A stretch of 55,313 nt of DNA, from assembly GCA_902780525.1 (NCBI GenBank), contig CACZFL010000018.1, forward strand, positions 1 through 55,313, written 5' to 3'. This DNA comes from an uncultured bacterium. GTDB taxonomy: Bacteria > Cyanobacteriota > Vampirovibrionia > Gastranaerophilales > Gastranaerophilaceae. The notes beneath the pieces were generated by a model. The model was not told the origin of the DNA and did not search any database. It was given only the letters and a program-made list of their open reading frames with translations. Positions within the stretch are counted from its first letter, which is position 1; each line of letters begins with the position of its first letter. Positions 35,388 to 45,277 of this stretch are shown one piece after another. The position numbers and the translations under genes are program-made.

Positions 35388-36314
35388 ATGGATGATTTTA
35401 AGCACTATACGGTTATGCTCAATGAAGCTGTTGATGCGCTTGAGTGTAAAGACGGTAAAATTTATGTTGACTGTACTCTTGGAGGCGGCGGACACAGTGA
35501 ACTTATTTTAAAACGTATTCAACCAAGCGGAAGGCTGGTTGCTTTTGACGTTGACGAAGAAGCAATAAATCATTCAAAAGAAAGGTTAAAAAATTATCAT
35601 AATTTAACAATAGTTAAATCTTCATATACAAATATTAAACAGGAGCTGAATAAACTCGGAATAGAAAAAATCACAGGCGGTGTAATTCTTGACCTCGGGG
35701 CATCGTATCATCAGCTTACAAAACAGGAGCGAGGTTTTTCTTTTTCAAAGGACGCTCCGCTTGATATGAGATTTGACATGGATGCCGATTTTAGTGCGTA
35801 TGATGTGATAAATACGTATAAAGAGGATGACTTGGTAAGGATATTTAGTGAGTATGGAGAAGAAAGATTTTCAAAACGGATTGCAAAATCGATTGTGGAA
35901 ACTAGAAGGGGAAAGCAAATTAGAACAACGAAAGAGCTGGCTGATATTATTATTAAAGCGACTCCTCATATTAAGTCTGGCATACATCCTGCTACAAGGG
36001 TGTTTCAGGCTGTTAGGATAGAAGTTAACGGTGAGTTAAAAAATGTTAAGAAAGTGTTGCATGACATATTGGCATTACTGGATGTTGGTGGTATAATTAG
36101 TGTCATAAGTTTTCATTCTCTGGAGGATAGAATAGTTAAGCAATTCTTTAAGAGTGAAAGCCAAAAGTGCAGGTGTAATAACATTATTTGCACTTGTGAA
36201 CCGCCAAAGATAGAGCTTGTAAACAAGAAGCCTATAATGGCAGGGGAGATTGAATTAAAGGAAAATCCGCCATCAAGGAGTGCCAAGTTAAGAATCGCAA
36301 GATGTATTAACTGA
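35388..36314 (+). CDS. rsmH: 16S rRNA (cytosine1402-N4)-methyltransferase
   Basis: 308 aa. SAM-dependent; modifies C1402 of the decoding centre. HYTVMLNEAVDAL, YVDCTLGGGGHSELIL (about 25-40, SAM site), GVILDLGASYHQL and SFHSLEDRIVKQFF (about 243) are typical. Start at ATG 35388 gives normal length. Upstream codons in frame run through a terminator. No ribosome-binding site; TTACAA (35348-35353) and TATGAT (35370-35375) could start transcription close to the ATG, so a near-leaderless mRNA is possible. Followed by an FtsL-like gene as in the dcw cluster. Confidence 0.95.
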   Translation: MDDFKHYTVMLNEAVDALECKDGKIYVDCTLGGGGHSELILKRIQPSGRLVAFDVDEEAINHSKERLKNYHNLTIVKSSYTNIKQELNKLGIEKITGGVILDLGASYHQLTKQERGFSFSKDAPLDMRFDMDADFSAYDVINTYKEDDLVRIFSEYGEERFSKRIAKSIVETRRGKQIRTTKELADIIIKATPHIKSGIHPATRVFQAVRIEVNGELKNVKKVLHDILALLDVGGIISVISFHSLEDRIVKQFFKSESQKCRCNNIICTCEPPKIELVNKKPIMAGEIELKENPPSRSAKLRIARCIN

Positions 36315-36414
36315 TATTCGGCGGTTGGGGTATATATAAAGTATTTTAAGTATTACCTTAAAAATAAAACAAAACAAGGTTGGAATTCTGTTGCGGGAGT
36401 GAGGAGATTTACTT

Positions 36415-36948
36415 TTGGTTGCTGGTATTAAAGTAAATGCTAATAACAAGTCCGGTTTGGACGATTTAATAAAGAAATTTTCGGGTGAAGCAAAGAGAGA
36501 ATACGTTTATGTCGAGAACGTTGCTCAAAAATCTTTTGTTGACAAATCTGTTCAAAAACTGGTTGATAATAGTATAATAGAAGGGTATTTCCCAAAGGAG
36601 AATCTTGTAAGAGATATGGCAATAAAAAGAGTAAATAAGTCACTTTGCATAATTTTAAGTATATTGGTTATGGTTGTTGTAATAAGTTATTATTTTGTAA
36701 TTTCATGCGAAATAAAACTTAATGATATCAGCCGTCAGACGGTTATCTTAAACAATGAGAACGAAGAGTTACAAAATAAATTAGACAGTCTGAAGTCTTT
36801 CAATAATGTTGACAAAACTCTTCAGCAAAATAATTTACTCCAAAGACCGGGACAGGTTATTGAAACACCTGAAGTTCAGCCAACAATGGAAACAGCAGGA
36901 AAAAATACTTCGCACAAGCGCGTGTTTAACCATGCAATAGGTTTTTAG
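36415..36948 (+). CDS. FtsL-like bitopic cell-division protein
   Basis: 177 aa: charged cytoplasmic N-terminus (about 75 residues), one transmembrane helix (SLCIILSILVMVVVISYYFV, about 75-95), then a short heptad stretch (SRQTVILNNENEELQNKLDS). That is the layout of FtsL/DivIC, and the position after rsmH is the classic place for ftsL. The family is too variable to confirm by motif. The start is a TTG at 36415, supported by GAGGAG (36401-36406) 8 nt upstream. The next gene begins immediately after its stop. Confidence 0.6.
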   Translation: MVAGIKVNANNKSGLDDLIKKFSGEAKREYVYVENVAQKSFVDKSVQKLVDNSIIEGYFPKENLVRDMAIKRVNKSLCIILSILVMVVVISYYFVISCEIKLNDISRQTVILNNENEELQNKLDSLKSFNNVDKTLQQNNLLQRPGQVIETPEVQPTMETAGKNTSHKRVFNHAIGF

Positions 36949-37863
36949 ATGTTTAAGCTTGTATGTGGTGCGGGAAACGAAGATGCAGAAAGCGTAAAAA
37001 AGCTGACGTATGTTTATGCATCAGCCGGATGCGATATTTTTGATTTGTCTGCCAGAAAAGAAATTTTAGACGCTGCAAAAGAAGGTGTTAAATTATCAGG
37101 CAGAACGGATGTAAAGTACTGTGTAAGCATTGGAATAAAAGGTGATAAACATATTTCAAAGGCAAAAATTAAGGAAGATTATTGTACAAAATGTGGCAAT
37201 TGTGTGAGGTCTTGTCCGAATGATGCCGTATATTCTTCCATAATAATTGATGAAAAAAAATGTATAGGCTGCGGGAATTGTTTTAAGAAATGTCCAGCCG
37301 GTGCAATCTCTATGGAAGAAAAGGATGTAAACTACCGTGAGGTTCTTCCTTATATGGTGAAGAACGGAGTTGATATAATTGAGCTTCATATTATGGGACA
37401 TGACAAAGATGATTTGTCAAAAAAATGGCAGGTTATAAATGAATGTGAACCGAATTTTGCTTCAATTTGTATAGACAGGGAAAATTTCGGGAATAAAGAA
37501 GTGCTAGAAAGAATAAATAACTTGTTATCTTTAAGAAAACCCTATACAACAATTATTCAGGCGGACGGCGTTCCGATGAGCGGCGGAAGTGATGATTTTA
37601 AGACAACGCTTCAGGCTGTTGCTATGGCAGAAGTTATCCAAAACGCAGATTTACCCGTATATATAATGCTGTCAGGTGGCACAAACTCCAAAACCGCTGA
37701 ACTTGCCAAAATGTGCGGTATAAATTTCTACGGTATAGCAATCGGCTCATGGGCAAGAAAAATTGTTAAACCGTTTGTATCGCAAAAAGATTTCTGGGAT
37801 AACGAAGAAGTTCAGAAAAAAGCGATACAAACAGCAAAAGAACTTATAGACAAATGTAAATAG
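36949..37863 (+). CDS. LdpA-like 4Fe-4S protein
   Basis: 304 aa. N-terminal LVCGAGNEDAESVKKLTYVY then AGCDIFDLSA matches the opening of cyanobacterial LdpA (light-dependent period protein). Two ferredoxin-type clusters follow: CTKCGNCVRSCP (about 79-90) and CIGCGNCFKKCP (about 105-116). The C-terminal half has QADGVPMSGG and VYIMLSGGTNSKTAELAKMC, ending GIAIGSWARKIVKPF, also in LdpA. In cyanobacteria LdpA reports redox state to the circadian clock. Here no clock or photosynthesis gene is seen, so a more general redox role is likely. The ATG follows the FtsL-like stop directly. Confidence 0.75.
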   Translation: MFKLVCGAGNEDAESVKKLTYVYASAGCDIFDLSARKEILDAAKEGVKLSGRTDVKYCVSIGIKGDKHISKAKIKEDYCTKCGNCVRSCPNDAVYSSIIIDEKKCIGCGNCFKKCPAGAISMEEKDVNYREVLPYMVKNGVDIIELHIMGHDKDDLSKKWQVINECEPNFASICIDRENFGNKEVLERINNLLSLRKPYTTIIQADGVPMSGGSDDFKTTLQAVAMAEVIQNADLPVYIMLSGGTNSKTAELAKMCGINFYGIAIGSWARKIVKPFVSQKDFWDNEEVQKKAIQTAKELIDKCK

Positions 37864-37938
37864 TCTTAATGATATTTACATTTACCCTGATTTATGCTCT
37901 AATGGACATGGTGAGGAACTTAAATAAAAGGAGAGATT

Positions 37939-38427
37939 ATGGCATCAGAAGAAAGAACATTCGTTGCAATTAAGCCTGACGGAGTAAAAAGAGGTTTAAT
38001 AGGAAGAATTATACAGAGATTTGAAGATAAAGGCTTCAAAATTGTAGGAATGAAGTTGCTGCAGGTCACTCCTGAACTCGCTGCAAAGCACTATGAAGAG
38101 CATCAGGGTAAATCATTCTATAAAAGGCTTATTTACTATATAACAAGCGCACCGATTGTTGCTATGGTTATAGAAGGGTACAATGCCGTAGAAAGCGTTC
38201 GTCATACTGTTGGTGCAACAAATCCAATGAATGCTGATGTCGGAACGATCCGTGCAGACTTTGGACAAATTATGGAATATAATGTTGTTCACGCATCTGA
38301 TTCTTTGGCAAGTGCCGAAAGAGAAATTAATATTTACTTTAAGCCTGAAGAAATCTATGATAACTGGCAATCAATGTCAGAAATTATAGCTTATGACGAA
38401 GAAAGATATAACCAGCAGGGAATATAG
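37939..38427 (+). CDS. ndk: Nucleoside diphosphate kinase
   Basis: 162 aa. TFVAIKPDGVKRGLIGRIIQ opens the fold. The phospho-accepting His is in NVVHASDSLASAEREI, at about residue 118 as usual. Residues RHTVGATNPMNADVGTIRAD hold the nucleotide loop, where ADVGTIR replaces the common A-x-PGTIR. The C-terminus is about 12 residues longer than in the 149-aa cyanobacterial enzyme. AAAGGAGAG precedes the ATG. Confidence 0.97.
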   Translation: MASEERTFVAIKPDGVKRGLIGRIIQRFEDKGFKIVGMKLLQVTPELAAKHYEEHQGKSFYKRLIYYITSAPIVAMVIEGYNAVESVRHTVGATNPMNADVGTIRADFGQIMEYNVVHASDSLASAEREINIYFKPEEIYDNWQSMSEIIAYDEERYNQQGI

Positions 38428-38451
38428 AAATTATATAAAAACTGGAATAAA

Positions 38452-38487
38452 GAATGAGTCGGGAATTCCACCCGACTCATTCTTTTT
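38452..38487 (+). terminator. Terminator of ndk
   Basis: GAATGAGTCGGG / CCCGACTCATTC 12-bp stem, 7-nt loop, then TTTTT. Confidence 0.9.
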
Positions 38488-38550
38488 AGGGTTGTGGAGC
38501 AAATAAAATATGATATAATGTTTATATAGATATGTAGTAGGATTTTAATT

Positions 38551-39177
38551 ATGGCACTATCACCCGTCGGTACATCTTCAGATTATGCTTTTTGCATGCC
38601 TTCAAGCGCTCTGAATTCAAGAGTGCCGGCTCTTAACAGCAATTCCAGGACCAATGGCTTAAGTGATGCTTATTTTGCTAAAAAAGGTGAGCCGATGTAT
38701 ATGCAGGAAATGGATGCCGATGAAGACGGTATCGTTTCTTTTGACGAGTTTAAAGATTACTGCAAGGATAAAGGTATATCATCAAAGCAAATGGAAAAAA
38801 TGGTTCAGATGGGGAACTCATACCGTGAGTTAATGGACCAGATAAAGAAAAACGATGGCAATAAAACTATTGTAAATTTTCAGGTTAGTGATTTATTAGA
38901 GAAAATAAACTCTAAAAATGATGATAAGATATACGCAGTACGCGGCGATGACAAATACGACGAAGCCATTGATACTAATGCTGATGATAAAATTACCTAC
39001 AAAGAGTATATTGATTACTGCGTAGAACATGCCAAAACCAACGAGCAAAAATCAAATACCAGAGTTGAACAAACTGATAGCGGAGTATTTAGAACATCAA
39101 GCAGCGGAAAAGCTGTTAATGCTTACGCACGCAGTGCATCACAACCTGTTCAGAGCATGTTTGAATACGAAGTTTAG
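38551..39177 (+). CDS. EF-hand calcium-binding protein
   Basis: 208 aa with two EF-hand loops: DADEDGIVSFDEF (about 55-67) and DTNADDKITYKEY (about 141-153), each with acidic residues at positions 1, 3, 5 and 12. The ends are Ser/Ala/Asn-rich and look disordered. No signal peptide. It may sense Ca2+ or be exported without one. Free-standing, with a ribosome-binding site that is poor (AGGATTTTAATT). Confidence 0.75.
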   Translation: MALSPVGTSSDYAFCMPSSALNSRVPALNSNSRTNGLSDAYFAKKGEPMYMQEMDADEDGIVSFDEFKDYCKDKGISSKQMEKMVQMGNSYRELMDQIKKNDGNKTIVNFQVSDLLEKINSKNDDKIYAVRGDDKYDEAIDTNADDKITYKEYIDYCVEHAKTNEQKSNTRVEQTDSGVFRTSSSGKAVNAYARSASQPVQSMFEYEV

Positions 39178-39233
39178 TGGTGAATCTTGTATATTTCTGT
39201 TAGAATGAGGGGGTAAATTTAGGGGAAATATAA

Positions 39234-40364
<1,131 letters not shown>

Positions 40365-40368
40365 AATC

Positions 40369-40974
40369 TTATTTTAAAGTATTTACTGAAAAATCTTTAG
40401 AAAATTCTACAAAATCAAAATGATCTTCCAAAGCTTCTTTTAAGTTGCTTTTGTCAGAAGCAAGCACGTCATCAACAGGTTTTCCAAAAATGTACATATT
40501 GTTATTCAGAACAAGTGTATTTAGTCTTGTTTTTATTCCATCGCCACGTTGTGCAGCAATAACAGAAGTCGGAATTCCTTCTTTTTGCAGTGCTTCATAA
40601 ATTGTTTCTATTAAATCCATGCTTTGTTCAGAAACAGGATTATGCGGATTGTATTCGATTCCTCCCGTGATGAAAGCGTGTATTTCATCCATAGACTTTT
40701 TCATACGCCCCCTGAGGCCTTCTATTATATCGCTGACTCTTTGTCCTATGTTGTTAAGGTTTTCAAGTTCGGGTGCCGAGTGTGCTTCAAATTTATCTTT
40801 GCCGCCCCACGCGGTTAATTTTATACACGGTCCGAGACCTTCAACCAGCGTTCTTGTGTTAACGTGGTGGTATTGACCTTTATTAAGAGTTAAGTCGTGT
40901 CCGAGAGAGTTACCTATAACAATGGCATTTTTTGTAGTCGGAATAACTTTTTTTGAGGCAAGATAAAAATTCAT
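40369..40974 (-). CDS. Conserved hypothetical protein, possibly distantly CheD-like
   Basis: 201 aa from ATG 40974, which has AGGAG seven nt upstream; an upstream frame extension through the terminator is not used. Notable segments: TTKNAIVIGNSLGHDLTLNK, then IKLTAWGGKDKFEAHSAPEL, and HAFITGGIEYNPHNPVSEQS with a following GIPTSVIAAQRGDGIKTRLN. The order of a Gly-rich strand, a His, an xTGG strand and a final GxxIK/R is loosely reminiscent of CheD chemoreceptor deamidases, but the catalytic LGSC motif is not there. Treat function as unknown. Confidence 0.55.
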   Translation of the reverse strand: MNFYLASKKVIPTTKNAIVIGNSLGHDLTLNKGQYHHVNTRTLVEGLGPCIKLTAWGGKDKFEAHSAPELENLNNIGQRVSDIIEGLRGRMKKSMDEIHAFITGGIEYNPHNPVSEQSMDLIETIYEALQKEGIPTSVIAAQRGDGIKTRLNTLVLNNNMYIFGKPVDDVLASDKSNLKEALEDHFDFVEFSKDFSVNTLK

Positions 40975-41032
40975 ATAAAAACTCCTATATATGAATATAT
41001 GAAAACGTGTAAAAATAATTTTTGCCAAAACT

Positions 41033-41071
41033 AAAAGAGGCGGATTTGGTTTTACCAAATCCGCCTCTTTT
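41033..41071. terminator. Strong bidirectional terminator between the CheD-like gene and thrS
   Basis: Perfect 18-bp stem AAAAGAGGCGGATTTGGT / ACCAAATCCGCCTCTTTT with a TTT loop. On the minus strand it terminates thrS. Confidence 0.9.
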
Positions 41072-41089
41072 ATTATTAATATTAAATTA

Positions 41090-42883
41090 CTACCCCTTGG
41101 CAAAAGAGTTATTTGAACGTGATGAGATTTCTTCTTTTAATTTTGAAATAAACTCATCTACGCTCATAGTTCCGACCTGACCTATTCCTCTTGCACGGAC
41201 TGCAACTGAGTTTGATTCGATTTCTTTATCACCGATTACGCAAACGTAGTTGATTTTCTTGTCTTGCAAGCTTTCTCTGATTTTGTAGTTCATAGATTCA
41301 GAACGATCATCAAGATTTACTCTTAAACCGGCTTCACGCATTTTCTTGTAAACCTGTTCTGCAAAGTCAACGTGTTTTTCGTTGCTTATCGGAACGATAG
41401 ATACCTGCGTTGGAGCAAGCCATGCAGGGAAGCAGCCTGCGTAGTGTTCAATTAAGATACCGTGGAATCTTTCCATTGAACCGAAGATTACTCTGTGGAG
41501 CATAAGAGGTGTCTTCATACTGCCGTCTTTGTCCTGATATTTGATATCAAATCTTGCAGGAAGGTTAAAGTCGAGCTGGATTGTAGCACACTGCCAAGTT
41601 CTTCCGATAGCATCCTTAACTTTGAAGTCAATTTTTGGCCCGTAGAATGCGCCGTCACCTTCGTTGATGTCGTACTTCATTCCTCTGCGTTCCATTGCTT
41701 CTTTTAAACCTGCCTCAGCTTTGTTCCAGTTTTCAAGTTCACCTACATAGCTTTCAGGTCTGGTTGAAAGTTCAACTTCAAATTCCATACCGAAAATTGC
41801 CATTGTATCAGCAACAAAATCAATAATGGAGTTGATTTCATCAACTAATTGCTCAGGAGTACAGAAGATGTGAGCATCATCCTGAGTAAATCCCTGAACA
41901 CGAGTTAAGCCTGATAATGCACCTGATTTTTCTTTTCTGTAAACAGTACCGAGTTCTGCCATTCTTAGCGGTAACGAACGGTATGAATATCTGTTTGCCT
42001 GATAAATCAAAATGTGGAATGGACAGTTCATAGGTTTTACTACAAACTGGTCGTCAGAATCTTCATCTTTTTGTACAAAGAACATGTTTTCTTTATAGTG
42101 GTCCATGTGACCTGAGATTTCCCAAAGAGTAGATTTAGCAATTTGAGGAGTATTAACGATTACGTATCCTCTTTTTCTGTGTTCTTCTCTCCAGTAGTTT
42201 TCTATTTGTTCACGAACACATGCAAGGTTCGGGTGCCATAAAACAAGCCCTCCGCCCATTTCTTCACGAGTTGAGAACAAGTCTAACTGCTTGCCTAATT
42301 TTCTGTGGTCGCGTTTTTCAGCTTCTTCCAGGAAAGTTAAGTAAGCCTGTAAATCTTCTTTATTCCAGTATGCAGTGGCATAAATTCTCTGTAACATCTT
42401 ATTCTTTTCGTTACCGCGCCAGTAAGCACCTGCAACCTTCAGAAGCTTAATAGCGTTACCTTTGATGTAAGATGTGTTAGGAATGTGAGGTCCTGCACAA
42501 AGGTCATTAAACAGAACGTTTCCGTCTTTGTCTTTTGTTAAGTATAAAGTCGGGTTGTCGTTTCTGTGTTCTTCTAGCAGTTCTGCTTTGTAAATTTCGC
42601 CTTCTGCTTTAAATTCAGCGATTTTAGCATCAACGTCTTCTACAAAATATTTTTCAAATGTCAGATTTTCTTTGATGATATTTTTCATCTCATCTTCGAT
42701 TTTTTGAAGGTCATCCTGTGTAAATGCATAACCATCAGTTAAATCAAAGTCGTAATAAAATCCGTCATCAGTTGCCGGCCCGATAGCTAACTTTGCTTGT
42801 GGGAACAGCTTTTGTACGGCTTGTGCCATGATGTGAGAACAAGAGTGTCTGAGTGTTCTCAAAGTTTCGTTGTTTTTTTCCAT
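41090..42883 (-). CDS. thrS: Threonyl-tRNA synthetase lacking the TGS domain
   Basis: 597-aa class II synthetase. The editing domain begins at once with RHSCSHIMAQAVQKLFPQAK (about 11-30, HxxxH). The catalytic domain carries VKPMNCPFHILIYQ (zinc Cys, about 283) and LTRVQGFTQDDAHIFC (motif 2). The anticodon domain ends near EISSRSNNSFAKG. The N-terminal TGS domain of most ThrRS is missing, as in cyanobacteria. Ends Lys-Gly-stop (AAGGGGTAG). Confidence 0.96.
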   Translation of the reverse strand: MEKNNETLRTLRHSCSHIMAQAVQKLFPQAKLAIGPATDDGFYYDFDLTDGYAFTQDDLQKIEDEMKNIIKENLTFEKYFVEDVDAKIAEFKAEGEIYKAELLEEHRNDNPTLYLTKDKDGNVLFNDLCAGPHIPNTSYIKGNAIKLLKVAGAYWRGNEKNKMLQRIYATAYWNKEDLQAYLTFLEEAEKRDHRKLGKQLDLFSTREEMGGGLVLWHPNLACVREQIENYWREEHRKRGYVIVNTPQIAKSTLWEISGHMDHYKENMFFVQKDEDSDDQFVVKPMNCPFHILIYQANRYSYRSLPLRMAELGTVYRKEKSGALSGLTRVQGFTQDDAHIFCTPEQLVDEINSIIDFVADTMAIFGMEFEVELSTRPESYVGELENWNKAEAGLKEAMERRGMKYDINEGDGAFYGPKIDFKVKDAIGRTWQCATIQLDFNLPARFDIKYQDKDGSMKTPLMLHRVIFGSMERFHGILIEHYAGCFPAWLAPTQVSIVPISNEKHVDFAEQVYKKMREAGLRVNLDDRSESMNYKIRESLQDKKINYVCVIGDKEIESNSVAVRARGIGQVGTMSVDEFISKLKEEISSRSNNSFAKG

Positions 42884-43196
42884 TTTTTTCTCTTTCTATC
42901 CTTGTTGCGGTAGCCGTATAAATATTTAATAACCTTTTAAATATTTACCTCTTTCCGCCTGTCAAATCAGAGATTTGTTTGCTTCGTTCATATACATTCA
43001 CTTCGCAACGGCGTACCGGGCTTATACTCTAGTATGTATTATTACAAACTATTTGTATTTACCCCTCGTAGTGTTTTGTTCTCCAAAGTATTATCCTCCG
43101 ATAACACTTTTCGGACTTCACACCGGCTGCGCATGGGTGGATCCCCCTAACTATTACAAAGATAGTTTAACATAAAATCAAGTAACATAATACTGT
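42884..43196. repeat. Hairpin-rich leader/intergenic stretch upstream of thrS
   Basis: About 313 nt without a gene. It holds a CAAATC-AGA-GATTTG stem followed by TTTGCTTCGTTC (about 42964-42990), a related pattern to the repeat at 4755-4780. It also has AAAGTATTATC-CTCC-GATAACACTTT (about 43086-43111) and one ATTTACCCC at about 43062. No T-box specifier or AGGGTGGNACCGCG motif is present on the thrS strand. Likely a degraded cluster of dispersed repeats. Confidence 0.4.
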
Positions 43197-43637
43197 TTAT
43201 GAAAAACCTAACGATTTAAAATCCGGATTAAAACTTTGCTCATTCTTTATTGCTTTGTAAACATCATTTAAGTTATTCGCATAAACCCTTGTCGGTTCGA
43301 GTTCTTTAAGTAGTTTACCTTCTTTATCTGTAATAGCGCATTTGGGTCCTCTTATGCCAAAATATGATTTTAAAAGTTCTCCTGATGGTGAATACACCCT
43401 TGTATCTGTGGCAATTATGGAATCAAAACCTGACGCAGATGTTATTCTTGTCTGAATATTTCCGTTTGGTAATATTTTTTTAGAATATATTTGGCCTGCG
43501 TGCGGGGTATTTTCTCCAAATCTCCATACATGAACTAATTTTTCGCCTTGCTGTACCGGGACTTTACCTTGTACTTTTCTCATTAATTTATCATATATTG
43601 ATTTCAACATCTTTGCTTCGCTATAAATTTTTGACAT
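43197..43637 (-). CDS. Hypothetical protein
   Basis: 146 aa, basic N-terminus (EAKMLKSIYDKLMRKVQGKV) and a beta-rich remainder with repeated turn motifs (VYSPSGELLKSYFGIRG, then AITDKEGKLLKELEPTRVY). It looks like a small beta-sheet domain built of strand-turn units (xxPNGxI, SPSGEL, DKEGKL). No signal peptide. AGAAGGAG precedes the ATG. No family recognised. Confidence 0.6.
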   Translation of the reverse strand: MSKIYSEAKMLKSIYDKLMRKVQGKVPVQQGEKLVHVWRFGENTPHAGQIYSKKILPNGNIQTRITSASGFDSIIATDTRVYSPSGELLKSYFGIRGPKCAITDKEGKLLKELEPTRVYANNLNDVYKAIKNEQSFNPDFKSLGFS

Positions 43638-43777
43638 TAAACAACACTCCTTCTGACTTATTTATATATTATTAAAGATTTTAAAAGAACAAAATTTGCT
43701 ATTTTTTTTAGATATTGTTACATAAGATTTACATAATCAGAGAATGTAATAATTTTATAATTTTGTATTATAAAAAA

Positions 43778-44092
43778 ATGAAAATATTTTTTATCATAAT
43801 TTGTATATGTCTTAATTTTATTCCGGTCTTTGCATATTCCAGTACAGCATCAAAATTTGCCGAACAAGAATACGCTAAGAAGCATAATTGTAAAAAAGTT
43901 CAAATTAACATGAAAAAAGAATATTCGGCAGAATACCAACAGAAATCCGGAGAGAAAATTGTTTACGGTTGGGGCGATATGAGGTGTAAATTCAAGGATA
44001 AAGAAGGACGAAAAAAGTGCAGAATAACTTACGTTGTTTTTATTGATGAGTCCGGTAAACCCCGTTGGAGTATGATTAATGTTTACAAATAA
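43778..44092 (+). CDS. Small secreted basic protein, unknown function
   Basis: 104 aa from ATG 43778, chosen because it gives a clean signal peptide (MKIFFIIICICLNFIPVFAY). The longer reading frame does not. The mature part is lysine-rich with two cysteines (HNCKKVQ and MRCKFKDKEGRKKCRITYVV; three including KKC) and ends WSMINVYK. TATAAT (43756-43761) lies 16 nt before the ATG, so the mRNA may be nearly leaderless. No domain recognised. Confidence 0.55.
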   Translation: MKIFFIIICICLNFIPVFAYSSTASKFAEQEYAKKHNCKKVQINMKKEYSAEYQQKSGEKIVYGWGDMRCKFKDKEGRKKCRITYVVFIDESGKPRWSMINVYK

Positions 44093-44126
44093 AAAAAGAC
44101 CTCTCAAAAAGAGAGGTCTTTTTTTT
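44091..44126. terminator. Bidirectional terminator before rubrerythrin
   Basis: AAAAAAAGACCTCTC-AAAAA-GAGAGGTCTTTTTTT, a perfect symmetric stem serving both converging genes. Confidence 0.9.
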
Positions 44127-44138
44127 AACTAATATTTA

Positions 44139-44684
44139 TTAGTCAGCAAAGTATCTTGCCAAAAGTCCGTCAAAACCTCTGCCATGGCGAGCTTCGTCTT
44201 TAGCCATTTCGTGAACTGTATCGTGGATAGCATCAAGATTAAGTTCTTTTGCACGTTTTGCAAGCTTCATTTTGCCATCGCAAGCACCAAATTCTGCTTC
44301 TGCTCTCATTTCAAGATTCTTTCTGGTAGAGTTTGTAAGAACTTCACCTAAAAGCTCTGCAAATCTTGAAGCGTGATCAGCTTCTTCAAAAGCATATCTC
44401 TTAAATGCTTCTGCAATTTCCGGGTACCCTTCTCTGTCAGCTTGTCTTGACATTGCAAGGTACATACCGACTTCTGCACATTCACCGTTAAAGTTTGCTC
44501 TTAAACCTTCCATAATTTGCGGGTCTAAGTCTTTTGCGATGCCGACTCTGTGTTCATCAGCATACTCTTTGTTGCCGTCTTCCATTTTTGTAAAAACTTC
44601 TCTTACTGCGCCGCAAACCGGACAAGTTTCCGGAGCTTCGCCTTCTACTGTGAAACCACATACTGAACATACATATTTTGCCAT
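44139..44684 (-). CDS. Reverse rubrerythrin
   Basis: 181-aa peroxide-scavenging diiron protein. The rubredoxin Fe(Cys)4 domain is N-terminal (CSVCG at 6-10 and CPVCG at 21-25), the reverse of the classic order. The four-helix diiron domain follows, with ligands in [32 protein letters not shown] and [15 protein letters not shown]. This arrangement is typical of anaerobes and detoxifies H2O2 or O2 with NADH-derived electrons. It supports an anaerobic host. AAGGGAGATAAA precedes the ATG. Confidence 0.95.
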   Translation of the reverse strand: MAKYVCSVCGFTVEGEAPETCPVCGAVREVFTKMEDGNKEYADEHRVGIAKDLDPQIMEGLRANFNGECAEVGMYLAMSRQADREGYPEIAEAFKRYAFEEADHASRFAELLGEVLTNSTRKNLEMRAEAEFGACDGKMKLAKRAKELNLDAIHDTVHEMAKDEARHGRGFDGLLARYFAD

Positions 44685-44771
44685 AATTTTATCTCCCTTT
44701 CTAAATAAGACACAAGGGTATTATACCATAGAAGAAAATATAATAAAAGAACGTTATTTTTATTTTCCAAT

Positions 44772-44802
44772 AAAAAAAGAACGTTGTTACCGTTCTCTTT
44801 TT
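44772..44802 (-). terminator. Terminator after the 99-aa gene
   Basis: On the minus strand AGAACG ... CGTTCT stem followed by TTTTTTTA; lies between the 99-aa gene and rubrerythrin. Confidence 0.65.
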
Positions 44803-44850
44803 ATTTTAGTAATGATTGATGATTTCTCTTTCTCTATTTAAGGTTTACAC

Positions 44851-45150
44851 CTATTTAATTTCGATATCATCTGTGGCTTGAAGCTGTTTTGACTTGTAGT
44901 TGTGGATGACTGCGTCAACCAATAAGTCGTATGAAGAACTTTTCTCGATGTTCGGGAATTCTTCCTTCAATTGTTGTCTGACCATTGCTTCCAGCCTGTG
45001 TTCGTCAGCTTTTATTTTAAGTTCATTACTTGATAATGATTGTATAAAATCATCTCTTTCAGCCGCCTGATTCTGAGCAAATGCGTTTAAGTTTGCTCTT
45101 GGGTCAAGTGCTTCTTTTACTGAGTTGATAAATCTTTTTAAGTTTGTCAT
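44851..45150 (-). CDS. Small helical protein, unknown function
   Basis: 99 aa, almost entirely predicted helix with charged heptads (NLKRFINSVKEALDPRANLN, then KIKADEHRLEAMVRQQLKEE). No signal or membrane segment. It lies 127 nt after glyS with an AT-rich possible promoter between and has its own terminator. No strong Shine-Dalgarno: GAGGTC is about 3 nt from the ATG. No family recognised. Confidence 0.55.
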   Translation of the reverse strand: MTNLKRFINSVKEALDPRANLNAFAQNQAAERDDFIQSLSSNELKIKADEHRLEAMVRQQLKEEFPNIEKSSSYDLLVDAVIHNYKSKQLQATDDIEIK

Positions 45151-45277
45151 ACAGACCTCACTTTTACTACTACCTTCATTTTGTATCTATATAAAGTTCA
45201 CTCAAGGAAGAAATTGCCTAATTTTTTTTAAATCGTAACAATTATTTACAATTATCTATCCGGATTAAATTTTAACC

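Noticed and set aside
40369..40974. Firm assignment as CheD
   Set aside because: The catalytic LGSC motif and conserved His-Thr layout are not visible; left as hypothetical.
42884..43196. T-box leader for thrS
   Set aside because: No AGGGTGGNACCGCG antiterminator motif and no clear specifier stem on the thrS strand.
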